Positions 1 through 8,410 of a stretch of 13,234 nt of DNA are shown here, one piece after another. How positions within the stretch are numbered: the first letter of the stretch is position 1; the number at the start of each line of letters is the position of its first letter. The stretch lies in assembly GCA_027083485.1 (NCBI GenBank), contig JALWOO010000710.1, positions 1 through 13,234 of the forward strand, written 5' to 3'. Below the pieces are notes generated by a model. That model searched no databases and had not been told where the DNA came from. It was given only the letters and a program-made list of their open reading frames with translations. The DNA comes from Amylibacter sp. (GTDB lineage Bacteria > Pseudomonadota > Alphaproteobacteria > Rhodobacterales > Rhodobacteraceae). A program made the translations under genes and the position numbers.

Positions 1-546
1 TGGTGGATCCGTCAGGCGATCACCCGTTCCATTGCCGATCAGGCCCGCACCATCCGTATTCCGGTGCATATGATCGAAACCATCAACAAGCTGGTGCGCA
101 CCGGCCGCCAGATGCTGCATGAAATCGGTCGTGAGCCAACACCCGAAGAACTGTCCGAAAAGCTGCAAATGCCGCTGGAAAAGGTCCGCAAGGTGATGAA
201 AATCGCCAAGGAACCGATTTCGCTGGAAACCCCGATTGGCGACGAGGAAGATTCGCAGCTGGGGGATTTCATCGAGGATAAAAATGCCATTCTGCCGCTG
301 GACAGCGCCATTCAGGGCAATCTCAAGGAAACCACCACGCGGGTTCTGGCCTCTCTCACCGCACGCGAAGAACGGGTCTTGCGCATGCGGTTCGGCATCG
401 GCATGAACACGGATCACACTCTGGAAGAAGTCGGCCAGCAGTTCAGCGTGACCCGCGAACGCATCCGCCAGATCGAAGCCAAAGCCCTGCGCAAGCTGAA
501 ACACCCGAGCCGTAGCCGCAAGCTGCGCAGTTTTCTGGACCAGTAA
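1..546 (+). CDS. rpoD: RNA polymerase sigma factor RpoD, C-terminal part (5' end outside window)
   Basis: This is the last 181 codons of the housekeeping sigma-70 factor, which directs RNA polymerase to -35/-10 promoters. The frame is open from base 1. The first visible residues, [20 protein letters not shown], are the region 2.4/3.0 segment that reads the -10 element. Region 3 follows, with the [19 protein letters not shown] stretch. Region 4.2 is the C-terminal helix-turn-helix ([28 protein letters not shown]) that contacts the -35 box. The protein ends SFLDQ and then TAA, as usual for alphaproteobacterial RpoD. The start and region 1 lie upstream of the window. The identification is close to certain. 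The next gene is on the opposite strand, so rpoD ends its transcription unit here. Confidence 0.98.
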   Translation, partial: WWIRQAITRSIADQARTIRIPVHMIETINKLVRTGRQMLHEIGREPTPEELSEKLQMPLEKVRKVMKIAKEPISLETPIGDEEDSQLGDFIEDKNAILPLDSAIQGNLKETTTRVLASLTAREERVLRMRFGIGMNTDHTLEEVGQQFSVTRERIRQIEAKALRKLKHPSRSRKLRSFLDQ

Positions 547-555
547 CCCCTACTT

Positions 556-580
556 CCAAACGGCCCTAACGCCGTTTTGG
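556..580 (+). terminator. probable rpoD terminator
   Basis: Ten bases after the rpoD stop codon, AAACGGC (558-564) pairs with GCCGTTT (571-577) around a six-base loop. CC (556-557) and GG (579-580) can extend the stem past a bulged T. The U-run is only four bases and lies partly inside the stem, so termination may be modest. The position directly after rpoD supports the call. Confidence 0.55.
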
Positions 581-598
581 CCCTGCCGCAGGCAGCAG

Positions 599-629
599 AA
601 AAAACGCCGCATCCTTTCGGGTGCGGCGC
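599..629 (-). terminator. strong intrinsic terminator of the minus-strand transcript
   Basis: Read on the minus strand, CGCCGCACCC (620-629) pairs with GGATGCGGCG (606-615) in a 10-bp stem with one G-U pair. The stem closes on a GAAA tetraloop and is followed at once by seven T (599-605). This is a textbook Rho-independent terminator. It faces rpoD tail-to-tail and closes transcription from the small SOS-type gene at 752-865, or from any RNA that starts between them. Confidence 0.88.
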
Positions 630-677
630 AAGTGTTTGCGGGGGTTGTCCGGGTGGAACGAGAGTAAGCAGTGTTCA

Positions 678-724
678 GGCAGTTCGGGTAAACTGCCGTA
701 TCGGGACGAGGCAAGTACCGATAC
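678..724 (-). other. two abutting hairpins: structured 3' UTR or small-RNA body
   Basis: Two perfect 7-bp stems lie back to back with no base between them. GGCAGTT (678-684) pairs with AACTGCC (691-697) around a 6-base loop. GTATCGG (698-704) pairs with CCGATAC (718-724) around a 13-base loop. They sit between the stop codon of the 37-residue gene (752) and the minus-strand terminator (599-629), so on the minus strand they would lie in a 3' UTR of roughly 150 nt. An independent RNA starting near 730 is also possible, but I see no convincing promoter for it. The fold is seen in the sequence; that it is transcribed is inferred. Confidence 0.5.
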
Positions 725-751
725 AATTTCCGACCCCGCGAGGCAAAGAAG

Positions 752-865
752 TCAGAGCAAATGCAGAGCAGCATAAACCATGGTAAAAATCGCGCTGACA
801 CCGATCATATCCTCAATCACCGATTGGGGGGACTGACGCAAAATGCTGACAACTTCTTTCATCAT
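752..865 (-). CDS. 37-residue SOS-type single-pass membrane peptide
   Basis: I do not recognise this as a named family. The peptide begins MMKEVVSILRQSPQSVIED, a charged, probably amphipathic N-terminal half. It continues into an uncharged hydrophobic run of about 18 residues (20-37, MIGVSAIFTMVYAALHLL) that fits one membrane helix ending at the C-terminus. The start at 865 is set by AGGAG at 873-877, seven bases upstream; the longer reading from 970 would run through the promoter and the LexA boxes. Two exact LexA boxes and a TAATAC -10 lie directly upstream, and a strong terminator lies downstream, so the gene can form its own unit behind recG. LexA-repressed membrane peptides of this size are known: SidA of Caulobacter blocks division and TisB of E. 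coli depolarises the membrane. A similar role is inferred from size, topology and control only. A Rhodobacterales-specific function is equally possible. Confidence 0.72.
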   Translation of the reverse strand: MMKEVVSILRQSPQSVIEDMIGVSAIFTMVYAALHLL

Positions 866-877
866 GGCTTGGCTCCT

Positions 878-892
878 GTTCTGTGTTCGTTC
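878..892 (-). promoter_or_regulatory. LexA (SOS) box 2, over the transcription start
   Basis: The plus strand reads GTTC-TGTGTTC-GTTC, i.e. GAAC-N7-GAAC on the minus strand. This is exactly the direct-repeat LexA operator of alphaproteobacteria. It abuts the AGGAG ribosome site of the 37-residue gene and covers the expected transcription start (near 887). Confidence 0.8.
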
Positions 893-893
893 T

Positions 894-899
894 GTATTA
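894..899 (-). promoter_or_regulatory. -10 element of the SOS peptide gene
   Basis: The minus strand reads TAATAC (4 of 6 to TATAAT) between the two LexA boxes. The -35 region is weak: AAGAAC lies 16 bases upstream and is itself partly inside box 1. LexA bound at either box would cover the promoter. The start would fall near 887, giving a leader of about 22 nt. Confidence 0.45.
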
Positions 900-904
900 A
901 CCTT

Positions 905-919
905 GTTCCACATTTGTTC
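905..919 (-). promoter_or_regulatory. LexA (SOS) box 1, over the spacer/-35 region
   Basis: The plus strand reads GTTC-CACATTT-GTTC, a second exact GTTC-N7-GTTC match, 27 bases from the first. A further GTTC at 925-928 and a GAAC-N6-GAAC near-match at 942-955 lie just upstream. Two exact 15-base matches within 42 bases are very unlikely by chance and point to tight SOS repression. Confidence 0.83.
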
Positions 920-962
920 TTTTTGTTCAAGTGTGATTTGAGAACATTTGCGAACAAAACAC

Positions 963-3052
963 CTAACCAACTGAAATCAAACGAATAGATTTATCCTCTT
1001 CCATCAGATACAGCAACACCCGCGCTGCCTTTCCACGCGCGCCCTGCAAATCCGGATCCTCGAACAACAGCAACCGCGCATCGTCCTGTGCGATTTTCAA
1101 CAGGTCGGCCTGTGCCTCCAGATCGGCAATCATAAAGCGCGGCAGGCCGGATTGCGCCACGCCCAACACATCCCCCGCCCCGCGCAATCGCAGGTCTTCC
1201 TCGGCAATTTCGAAACCGTCCTCGGTATCGCGCATGACCTTTAAGCGCCGCGCCGCGTTTTCCCCCAGCGGCGGCGCGTACATCAGCAGGCATGTCGAAG
1301 CCGCCGCCCCGCGCCCGACCCGCCCGCGCAACTGGTGCAGTTGCGACAGACCGAATTTTTCCGCCTGCTCGATCACCATGATCGACGCGGCCGGTACATC
1401 CACGCCCACCTCGATCACTGTCGTGGCCACCAGCAGTTTGGTTTTCCCCGCCACAAAATCCGCCATGGCGGCATCTTTGTCAGCAGGTGGCATTTGCCCA
1501 TGCACAAGACCAACAACACCTTCGCCAAGGGCCGCGCGCAAAACACGGAATCGTTCCTCGGCAGCGGCCCATTCCACGGCCTCGCTTTCGCCCACCAGCG
1601 GACAGACCCAATAAGCCTGCCGCCCCTCGGCCAGTGCCGCCTTGAGCCGCGCCACCACCTGATCGAACCGCGTATTGGACACCAGCACCGTTTCAATCGG
1701 CTGACGTCCGGGCGGTTTTTCATCCAGCAGCGAAATATCCATATCGCCGTAATTAGCCAGCGCCAGCGATCGCGGTATCGGCGTGGCGGTCATCACCAGA
1801 ATATCCACCGCCGCACCTTTGGCCCCCAGATCCATCCGTTGACGCACGCCAAAGCGGTGTTGTTCATCAATCACTGCAAGGCGCAGATCGGCGAATGCCA
1901 CGTCCTTTTGAAATACTGCATGGGTGCCTACCAGTATGTGAATATCGCCCTTGGCCAGTGCCGCCAGCTTGCGTTTGCGTTCCGCGCCCTTGTCGCGACC
2001 GGTCAGGATTTCCAGCACCACACCGGCAGCCTCGGCCAGCGGTTGCAAGCCTTCCAGATGCTGGCGCGCCAGAATTTCCGTCGGGGCCATCATCACCCCC
2101 TGCCCGCCGGATTCCACCGCCGCCAACAGGGCCAGCAGCGCCACCAGCGTTTTGCCGGCCCCCACATCCCCCTGAAGCAGCCGGTTCATCCGCACAGGCG
2201 CGGCCATATCGGTGGTGATTTCATCCACACTGCGCAACTGCGCGCCCGTGGGTTTGAACGGCAGCGCCGCCAGCACCTTGTTGCGCAACACGCCGTTGCC
2301 CTGTGACACAATCCCCTTGGCACGGCGCATCCTGGCCCGCGCCAGCGCCAGCGTCAGCTGATGGGCGAAAACCTCGTCATAGGCCAGCCTTTCGCGCGCC
2401 GGTGCCCCGAACCCCAAATCCGCCGTTTTGGTTGGCGCATGCGCCGTCAGCAAGGCCGTATGCCAATCCGGCCAGTCATGTTTTTCACGCAAGCCTGGCG
2501 CGATCCACTCCGGCAAATCCACCGCGCGCGACAGGGCGCTGACCATGGCTTTTTGCATGGTTTTCTGGGTTATCCCCGCGGTCAGCGGATAGACCGGCTC
2601 GTTTTGCGGAATGCTGTCGCTTGCCTCGGGCCGCAGGATGAAATCGGGATGGACCATCTGCGCCACCCCGTCAAACAGCTCCACCTTGCCCGACACAACG
2701 CGCCGCTGCCCGGCTGGCAGTTGTTCGTGCAGCCAGTCCTTATGGGCATGAAAAAACACCAGTTGAAAGCTGGTCTTGCTGTCCTGCACCGTCACCCGAT
2801 AAGGCCGCCCCTTGATCGCATTGGGCCGGTGCATGCCAACCATAACCTCCACCGTCGCTACACTGGGCGGCTCCACGTCCAGCACACTGGCCACCGGCTC
2901 GCGGTTGATCAGACCATGGGGCAACTGAAAAATCAGATCACGGGGCTTTTCCACCCCCATTTTGGCAAAATGCTGCGCCGTTTTCGCGCCAACACCGGTC
3001 AGGCCGGTCAGCTCGCCAAACAGCGGGAACAGGATTTCCGGCCGCCCGGCCA

Positions 3053-3053
<1 letters not shown>
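963..3053 (-). CDS. recG: ATP-dependent DNA helicase RecG
   Basis: RecG is the superfamily 2 helicase that binds three- and four-way DNA junctions and drives fork regression and branch migration in recombination and repair. The protein has 696 residues, the usual length. It has an N-terminal wedge/OB-fold half, then the helicase core: Walker A GDVGAGKT (about 295-302), DEQH box (396-399), motif III TATPIPR (422-428), and motif VI QLRGRVGRG (574-582). The RecG-type C-terminal domain follows, with DLRLRGAGDVLG. The ATG at 3053 is preferred over the adjacent GTG at 3056 because GGGGA is then well spaced. ATG 3053 shares one base with the ligA stop (TGATG), so the two genes are translationally coupled. 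The stop is TAG at 963. No terminator is visible before the downstream SOS gene, so read-through is possible. Confidence 0.97.
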
Positions 3054-5248
<2,195 letters not shown>

Positions 5249-7063
5249 TCAGTCGGCAATCCACCATACATCCGGCAAAAACCCCGACCAGTCCCCGTAA
5301 ATCGGCAAACGCTCCGGGTAATGCAACCCCTTGTGATAGGCCAACCGCGATTTGGCGGCAAACCAGATCGGTATCACATAACGCCCCGATGTCAGCACCC
5401 GATCCAGCGCCCGAACCGCCGCCACAAACTCGCTCTGGTCCTTGGCTTGCAGCATATGGCGCACCATGGCCTCTGCCGCCGCGCTCTCCATTCCCATATA
5501 GTTGCGCGTGCCCGTTTGGCTCACCCCGTTGCGCCCCCAATACAGCATTTGTTCATTGCCCGGCGACAAGGACAAATACCACTGGTTATAGGCCATATCG
5601 AAATCATAGGCCTTCATGCGCTCCTTATGCTGCACCGCATCCACCTGCACGATTTCGGCCCGAACACCCAACCGCTTCAACGCGTCCAGATAGATGTTCA
5701 CAATCGCCTCGCGCTCGGTGGCCGAGGATTTCAACAACACCTGAAATTCAAATGCCTTGCCCGCCTCATTGCGCAACACGCCATCCTGAACCGACCACCC
5801 CGCCTGTTTCAACAGCTTCACCGCGCGGCGCAAATTGCGCCGGTTGCGTTTTGATCCGTCCGAACGCGGCATTTCATAACCTTCCAGCGCACCGGGCAGC
5901 AATTCATCGGCAAAAGGCTCCAGCAATTCCCGCACCCGCCCCTTGGCCGGCCCTTTTTCCATCCCCAGAACCGAATTGGAAAAATACGAGGTAATCCGCT
6001 TCTCCCCGCCGCCATTTAACGCCTGATTGATGAACTCAAAGTTAAACGCCAGCGTCAAAGCCTCGCGCACCCGCCAGTCCCTGAACAACTCCCGCCGCGT
6101 ATTCATCACAAACCCGCGCATCCCCGAGGGGCGCTGATGCGGAATTTCCGCCTTCACAATCTTGCCCGCCAGCGCATCGGGGAAATCATATTCACTGTCC
6201 CATTTCGCCGCATTGCCCTCGCGATAGGTGGACAAAGCCCCGGCCTTGAAGGCCTCGAAAATTACCGACCCATCCGCATAATAATCATATTGAATAATAT
6301 CAATGTTATGCCGCCCTTTATTAAAGCTCAAATCCCGCCCCCAGTAATCGGGATTGCGCTTGAACCGGATAAACCGCCCCGGCTCGAAATCGTCAATCAG
6401 ATACGGCCCGCTGCCGGTCGGAACCCGCAACCCGCTTTCCTGAAAATCGCGCCCCTCCCAATCAGCCTTGCGCAGCACCGGCCGCAGCCCCAAAATCAGC
6501 GGCAATTCACGGTCCGGCGTATTAAAGGTAATCCGCACAGAGCGCGGGCCGGTCTGTTCCATCTTGGACACCTTGCGCCAGCTGTTCAGATAACGCGGAT
6601 GCCCCTTGGTGCCGAGCATCTGAAACGACCACATCACATCCTCGACGGTCACGGGCGAGCCATCGGAAAAACGGGCCTCGGGACGCAGGGTGAATTCCAC
6701 CCATTCCCGATCCGGTCCCGTCTCTATAGTCTCTGCCAACAATCCATAGAGCGAAAACGGCTCGTCATAGCTGCGCCCCATCAGGGTTTCAAACACATGC
6801 GCCCGAATTCCCCAGGGCGCGCGCCCCTTGAGGATGAACGGATTAAGAGAATCAAAGCCCCCCGATTCGCCCAAAACCAGTTTTCCGCCCTTGGGGGCAT
6901 CGGGATTCGCATAAGGCAGCGCCGCAAAATCCGCAGATAAGGCCGTTTCGCCATACATGGCAATGCCATGCCGTGGTTCAGCCACAGCCAAGCCACTGTT
7001 CAAACACAGAAAAGTAGCGATTCCTGCCACAATCCTACCGGTCATTCCGCCCACTCGTGTCAT
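5249..7063 (-). CDS. extracellular solute-binding protein, family 5 (peptide/YejA-like)
   Basis: This is a 604-residue periplasmic binding protein of the kind that delivers oligopeptides or related ligands to an ABC permease. A signal peptide is clear: hydrophobic IVAGIATFLCLNSGLAVA with a likely cut after AVA at residue 28. The mature start (RHGIAMYGE, then YANPDAPKGGKL and FDSLNPFI) is typical of the YejA/microcin C branch of SBP_bac_5. It is followed by the FTLRPEARFSDGSPVTVEDV motif of the family. ATG 7063 is used, with AAGGGA 12 bases upstream. An internal ATG (7045) would give a shorter, more standard signal peptide. No permease or ATPase genes are in the window, so it is an orphan that must use a transporter encoded elsewhere. 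The ligand is not predictable from sequence. Confidence 0.9.
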   Translation of the reverse strand: MTRVGGMTGRIVAGIATFLCLNSGLAVAEPRHGIAMYGETALSADFAALPYANPDAPKGGKLVLGESGGFDSLNPFILKGRAPWGIRAHVFETLMGRSYDEPFSLYGLLAETIETGPDREWVEFTLRPEARFSDGSPVTVEDVMWSFQMLGTKGHPRYLNSWRKVSKMEQTGPRSVRITFNTPDRELPLILGLRPVLRKADWEGRDFQESGLRVPTGSGPYLIDDFEPGRFIRFKRNPDYWGRDLSFNKGRHNIDIIQYDYYADGSVIFEAFKAGALSTYREGNAAKWDSEYDFPDALAGKIVKAEIPHQRPSGMRGFVMNTRRELFRDWRVREALTLAFNFEFINQALNGGGEKRITSYFSNSVLGMEKGPAKGRVRELLEPFADELLPGALEGYEMPRSDGSKRNRRNLRRAVKLLKQAGWSVQDGVLRNEAGKAFEFQVLLKSSATEREAIVNIYLDALKRLGVRAEIVQVDAVQHKERMKAYDFDMAYNQWYLSLSPGNEQMLYWGRNGVSQTGTRNYMGMESAAAEAMVRHMLQAKDQSEFVAAVRALDRVLTSGRYVIPIWFAAKSRLAYHKGLHYPERLPIYGDWSGFLPDVWWIAD

Positions 7064-7139
7064 CTGCGCAACATATCCCTTATGAATCGCGTTTTTCTAT
7101 ATGTATCAAGCCTGTCGGGGGAATACTTCATTTTTTTAC

Positions 7140-7168
7140 TTGGAGTCATCCGCGTTATTTTGTATAAC
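7140..7168 (+). promoter_or_regulatory. sigma-70-type promoter of the candidate small RNA
   Basis: TTGGAG (7140-7145), 17 bases, then TATAAC (7163-7168). The -10 matches five of six consensus bases and the -35 matches only the TTG. The predicted start is A7175, eight to ten bases before the first hairpin of the candidate RNA. Confidence 0.5.
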
Positions 7169-7174
7169 ATCCTT

Positions 7175-7250
7175 ACTGCTCGATAGGTTTCTTGCCTGTA
7201 TGAAACCTGCCTCAATAACTTGACGCCCTCCTTGTGAGGGCGTTTTTTTT
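7175..7250 (+). ncRNA. candidate ~76-nt small RNA
   Basis: No plus-strand gene lies upstream, yet a strong plus-strand terminator stands here, so it most likely ends a short RNA. The RNA would start near 7175. It would form a hairpin AGGTTTC (7185-7191)/GAAACCT (7202-7208) with a 10-base loop, leave a single-stranded linker of about 14 nt, and end in the terminator with eight T. This hairpin-linker-terminator shape is that of trans-acting bacterial small RNAs. The terminator stem and loop contain CCTCCTT, the anti-Shine-Dalgarno sequence, which could pair with ribosome sites of target mRNAs if exposed. It lies head-to-head with the binding-protein gene (start 7063). I cannot assign it to a known family. 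Confidence 0.55.
7223..7250 (+). terminator. intrinsic terminator of the candidate small RNA
   Basis: ACGCCCTC (7223-7230) pairs perfectly with GAGGGCGT (7236-7243) around the loop CTTGT. The stem runs into eight T (7243-7250). It is functional only on the plus strand: the minus strand has no T-run after the stem. Confidence 0.9.
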
Positions 7251-7260
7251 GCGGTGTATT

Positions 7261-7288
7261 TTTACAAATGTTAAAATTCCCTTATAAA
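7261..7288 (+). promoter_or_regulatory. near-consensus sigma-70-type promoter
   Basis: TTTACA (7261-7266), 16 bases, TATAAA (7283-7288): five of six matches in each box. It begins ten bases after the small-RNA terminator and would start transcription near 7295, running into a region with no recognised gene. Confidence 0.5.
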
Positions 7289-7626
7289 TATAGGGGAGTC
7301 GTCACCATCCCCCCTACAATCACAGGCGCAAATGATGAACAGAATGGCCATTTGCACGGGTAATTTTGCCCGTTCACGCCTGTTGGAATCGATTCTCCAG
7401 ACCGAAAACCGGCAAAGAATCGCTGCTTTTTTCGGACGGATCCAAGCCGACAGAACAGGCCCACTCCGAAGCTTTGTGCCTTTTACAGCGAAAAAATCTA
7501 CCCACAAACGGGCTACGTTCAAAGTACGGGATGAATTTTCAGGCCCGAACGCCCCGAAGATTGATTAGGTGATCACCGTCTGCGAAAGTGCGGCCCCGGG
7601 AACAACTACCGCCAAACTGACCTGCC

Positions 7627-7658
7627 TTCGAATTCGTACCAATATCCCCGCCGGAGGC
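7627..7658 (-). repeat. 3'-end repeat, copy 2
   Basis: TTCGAATTCG (7627-7636), four bases, then AATATCCCCGCCGGAGGC (7641-7658). Both blocks are identical to those at 5193-5225; only the 4-5-base spacer differs. On the minus strand it lies 42 bases after the stop codon of the HTH/cupin regulator, the same relation to a gene end as copy 1. Confidence 0.75.
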
Positions 7659-7700
7659 ATTAAAACTCTTTAACCAGGCTCGGGTAAAACGCCAAATGCC

Positions 7701-8327
7701 CTAATCCGCAAGCGACGTCACCCACAACACTACTGCATCCTCTTGCCCGCTGGACACTACGTTATGCCCCATTGAAGCATCATAATAGGCACTGTCCCCG
7801 CGCCGCATTTCGATCGGTTCGTAAAACTCGGTGAAAAAGGTAATGATCCCCGACAGCACATAGAGGAATTCCTCGCCGTCATGGCGCACCCAGCCGTCGA
7901 ATTCGTCAAAGGAACGCGCGCGAATGCGGGCGCGGTAGGGGATCATCTGTTTGCTGCGCAGCCCCGCCCCCAGCAATTCATGTTCATAGGTGGCGGTGGT
8001 GTGCGGTTTGCCCTGCCCGTTCCGGGTCACATCCATGCGCCCCAGTATCTGGTCCCCGCGCGGCGGCGTGAACAGCTGCGGCACAGAGATATTCAACCCC
8101 TCGGCCAGCTTCTTCACCGCATCAAAGGTCGGCGACATCTGCCCGTTTTCGATTTTCGACAGGGTAGAGCGCGCCAATCCGGCCTCTTTTGCCGCCTGCT
8201 CCAGTGTCCAGTTGCGCGCTTTGCGCAGGGCGCGCACCCGTTCCCCCAGATCGAGCGTCTCCGGCTCGGTGCTGGAACCATCGGATTTGGCGATACGGAT
8301 CAGGCTGGGTTCGTATTTGGGGGGCAT
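7701..8327 (-). CDS. XRE-family HTH transcriptional regulator with cupin sensor domain
   Basis: This is a 208-residue DNA-binding regulator. Residues about 28-82 form an XRE/Cro-type helix-turn-helix (LGERVRALRKARNWTLEQAA, then AGLARSTLSKIENGQMSPTF). Residues about 135-205 form a small cupin barrel (WVRHDGEEFLYVLSGII, then RRGDSAYYDASMGHNV) that usually binds a small ligand. The ATG at 8327 is chosen because the protein then begins MPPKYEPSLIRIAK, just before the HTH, with CGAGAG as a modest ribosome site; the frame stays open to 8417 without regulator-like sequence. It is divergent from the CoA-synthetase operon, 83 bases apart, the usual layout for a local regulator that also controls itself. 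The ligand is probably the substrate or product of that operon, which is inference. Confidence 0.9.
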   Translation of the reverse strand: MPPKYEPSLIRIAKSDGSSTEPETLDLGERVRALRKARNWTLEQAAKEAGLARSTLSKIENGQMSPTFDAVKKLAEGLNISVPQLFTPPRGDQILGRMDVTRNGQGKPHTTATYEHELLGAGLRSKQMIPYRARIRARSFDEFDGWVRHDGEEFLYVLSGIITFFTEFYEPIEMRRGDSAYYDASMGHNVVSSGQEDAVVLWVTSLAD

Positions 8328-8352
8328 GGGCGGCTCTCGGTTATGTCTGCCC

Positions 8353-8381
8353 TTTCTAGCCAACCACCTCGCCGCTTGCAA
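8353..8381 (-). promoter_or_regulatory. probable regulator promoter in the divergent intergenic region
   Basis: On the minus strand, TTGCAA (8376-8381), 17 bases, TAGAAA (8353-8358): four of six matches in each box, start near 8346. TTGCAA is its own reverse complement. In the plus direction 17 bases lead to CATCAA (8399-8404), a poor -10, which would put the start at the A of the synthetase ATG. The near-palindrome TTTTGAAAA (8383-8391) beside it is a candidate operator for the regulator. Confidence 0.35.
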
Positions 8382-8410
8382 CTTTTGAAAATCTGCTCCA
8401 TCAAACCCGC

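Larger units (their letters stand above)
7251..7700. other. 450-bp stretch with promoter and hairpins but no confident gene
   Basis: It holds a good plus-strand promoter (7261-7288) and several hairpins: GCAAATG/CATTTGC (7328-7334/7349-7355), ACGGGTA/TGCCCGT (7356-7362/7367-7373) and CGATTCT/AGAATCG (7390-7396/7416-7422). The last is followed after four bases by six T (7427-7432). It also holds the second copy of the 3'-end repeat (7627-7658). A 78-codon plus-strand frame (7332-7568) resembles nothing I know and has only a poor ribosome site. The stretch may encode an RNA of about 140 nt, or be decayed coding DNA. Confidence 0.4.

Noticed and set aside
550..801. 83-codon minus-strand frame between the SOS gene and rpoD
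   Set aside because: It overlaps the 37-residue gene in another frame, runs through the hairpins and terminator, and looks like no protein family.
1234..2306. Long plus-strand frames opposite recG (and similar ones opposite ligA and the binding-protein gene)
   Set aside because: Antisense shadows of GC-rich genes: rich in His, Arg, Pro and Gln, no family resemblance, and the opposite strand holds certain genes.
7082..7186. 34-codon hydrophobic plus-strand frame upstream of the small-RNA terminator
   Set aside because: No ribosome site before the ATG, and its end overlaps the predicted promoter and first hairpin of the candidate RNA; hydrophobic short frames arise easily in AT-rich leaders.
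7568..7577. Perfect palindrome GGTGATCACC as a possible operator
   Set aside because: A 10-base palindrome is expected by chance in a window of this size and it lies far from any gene start.
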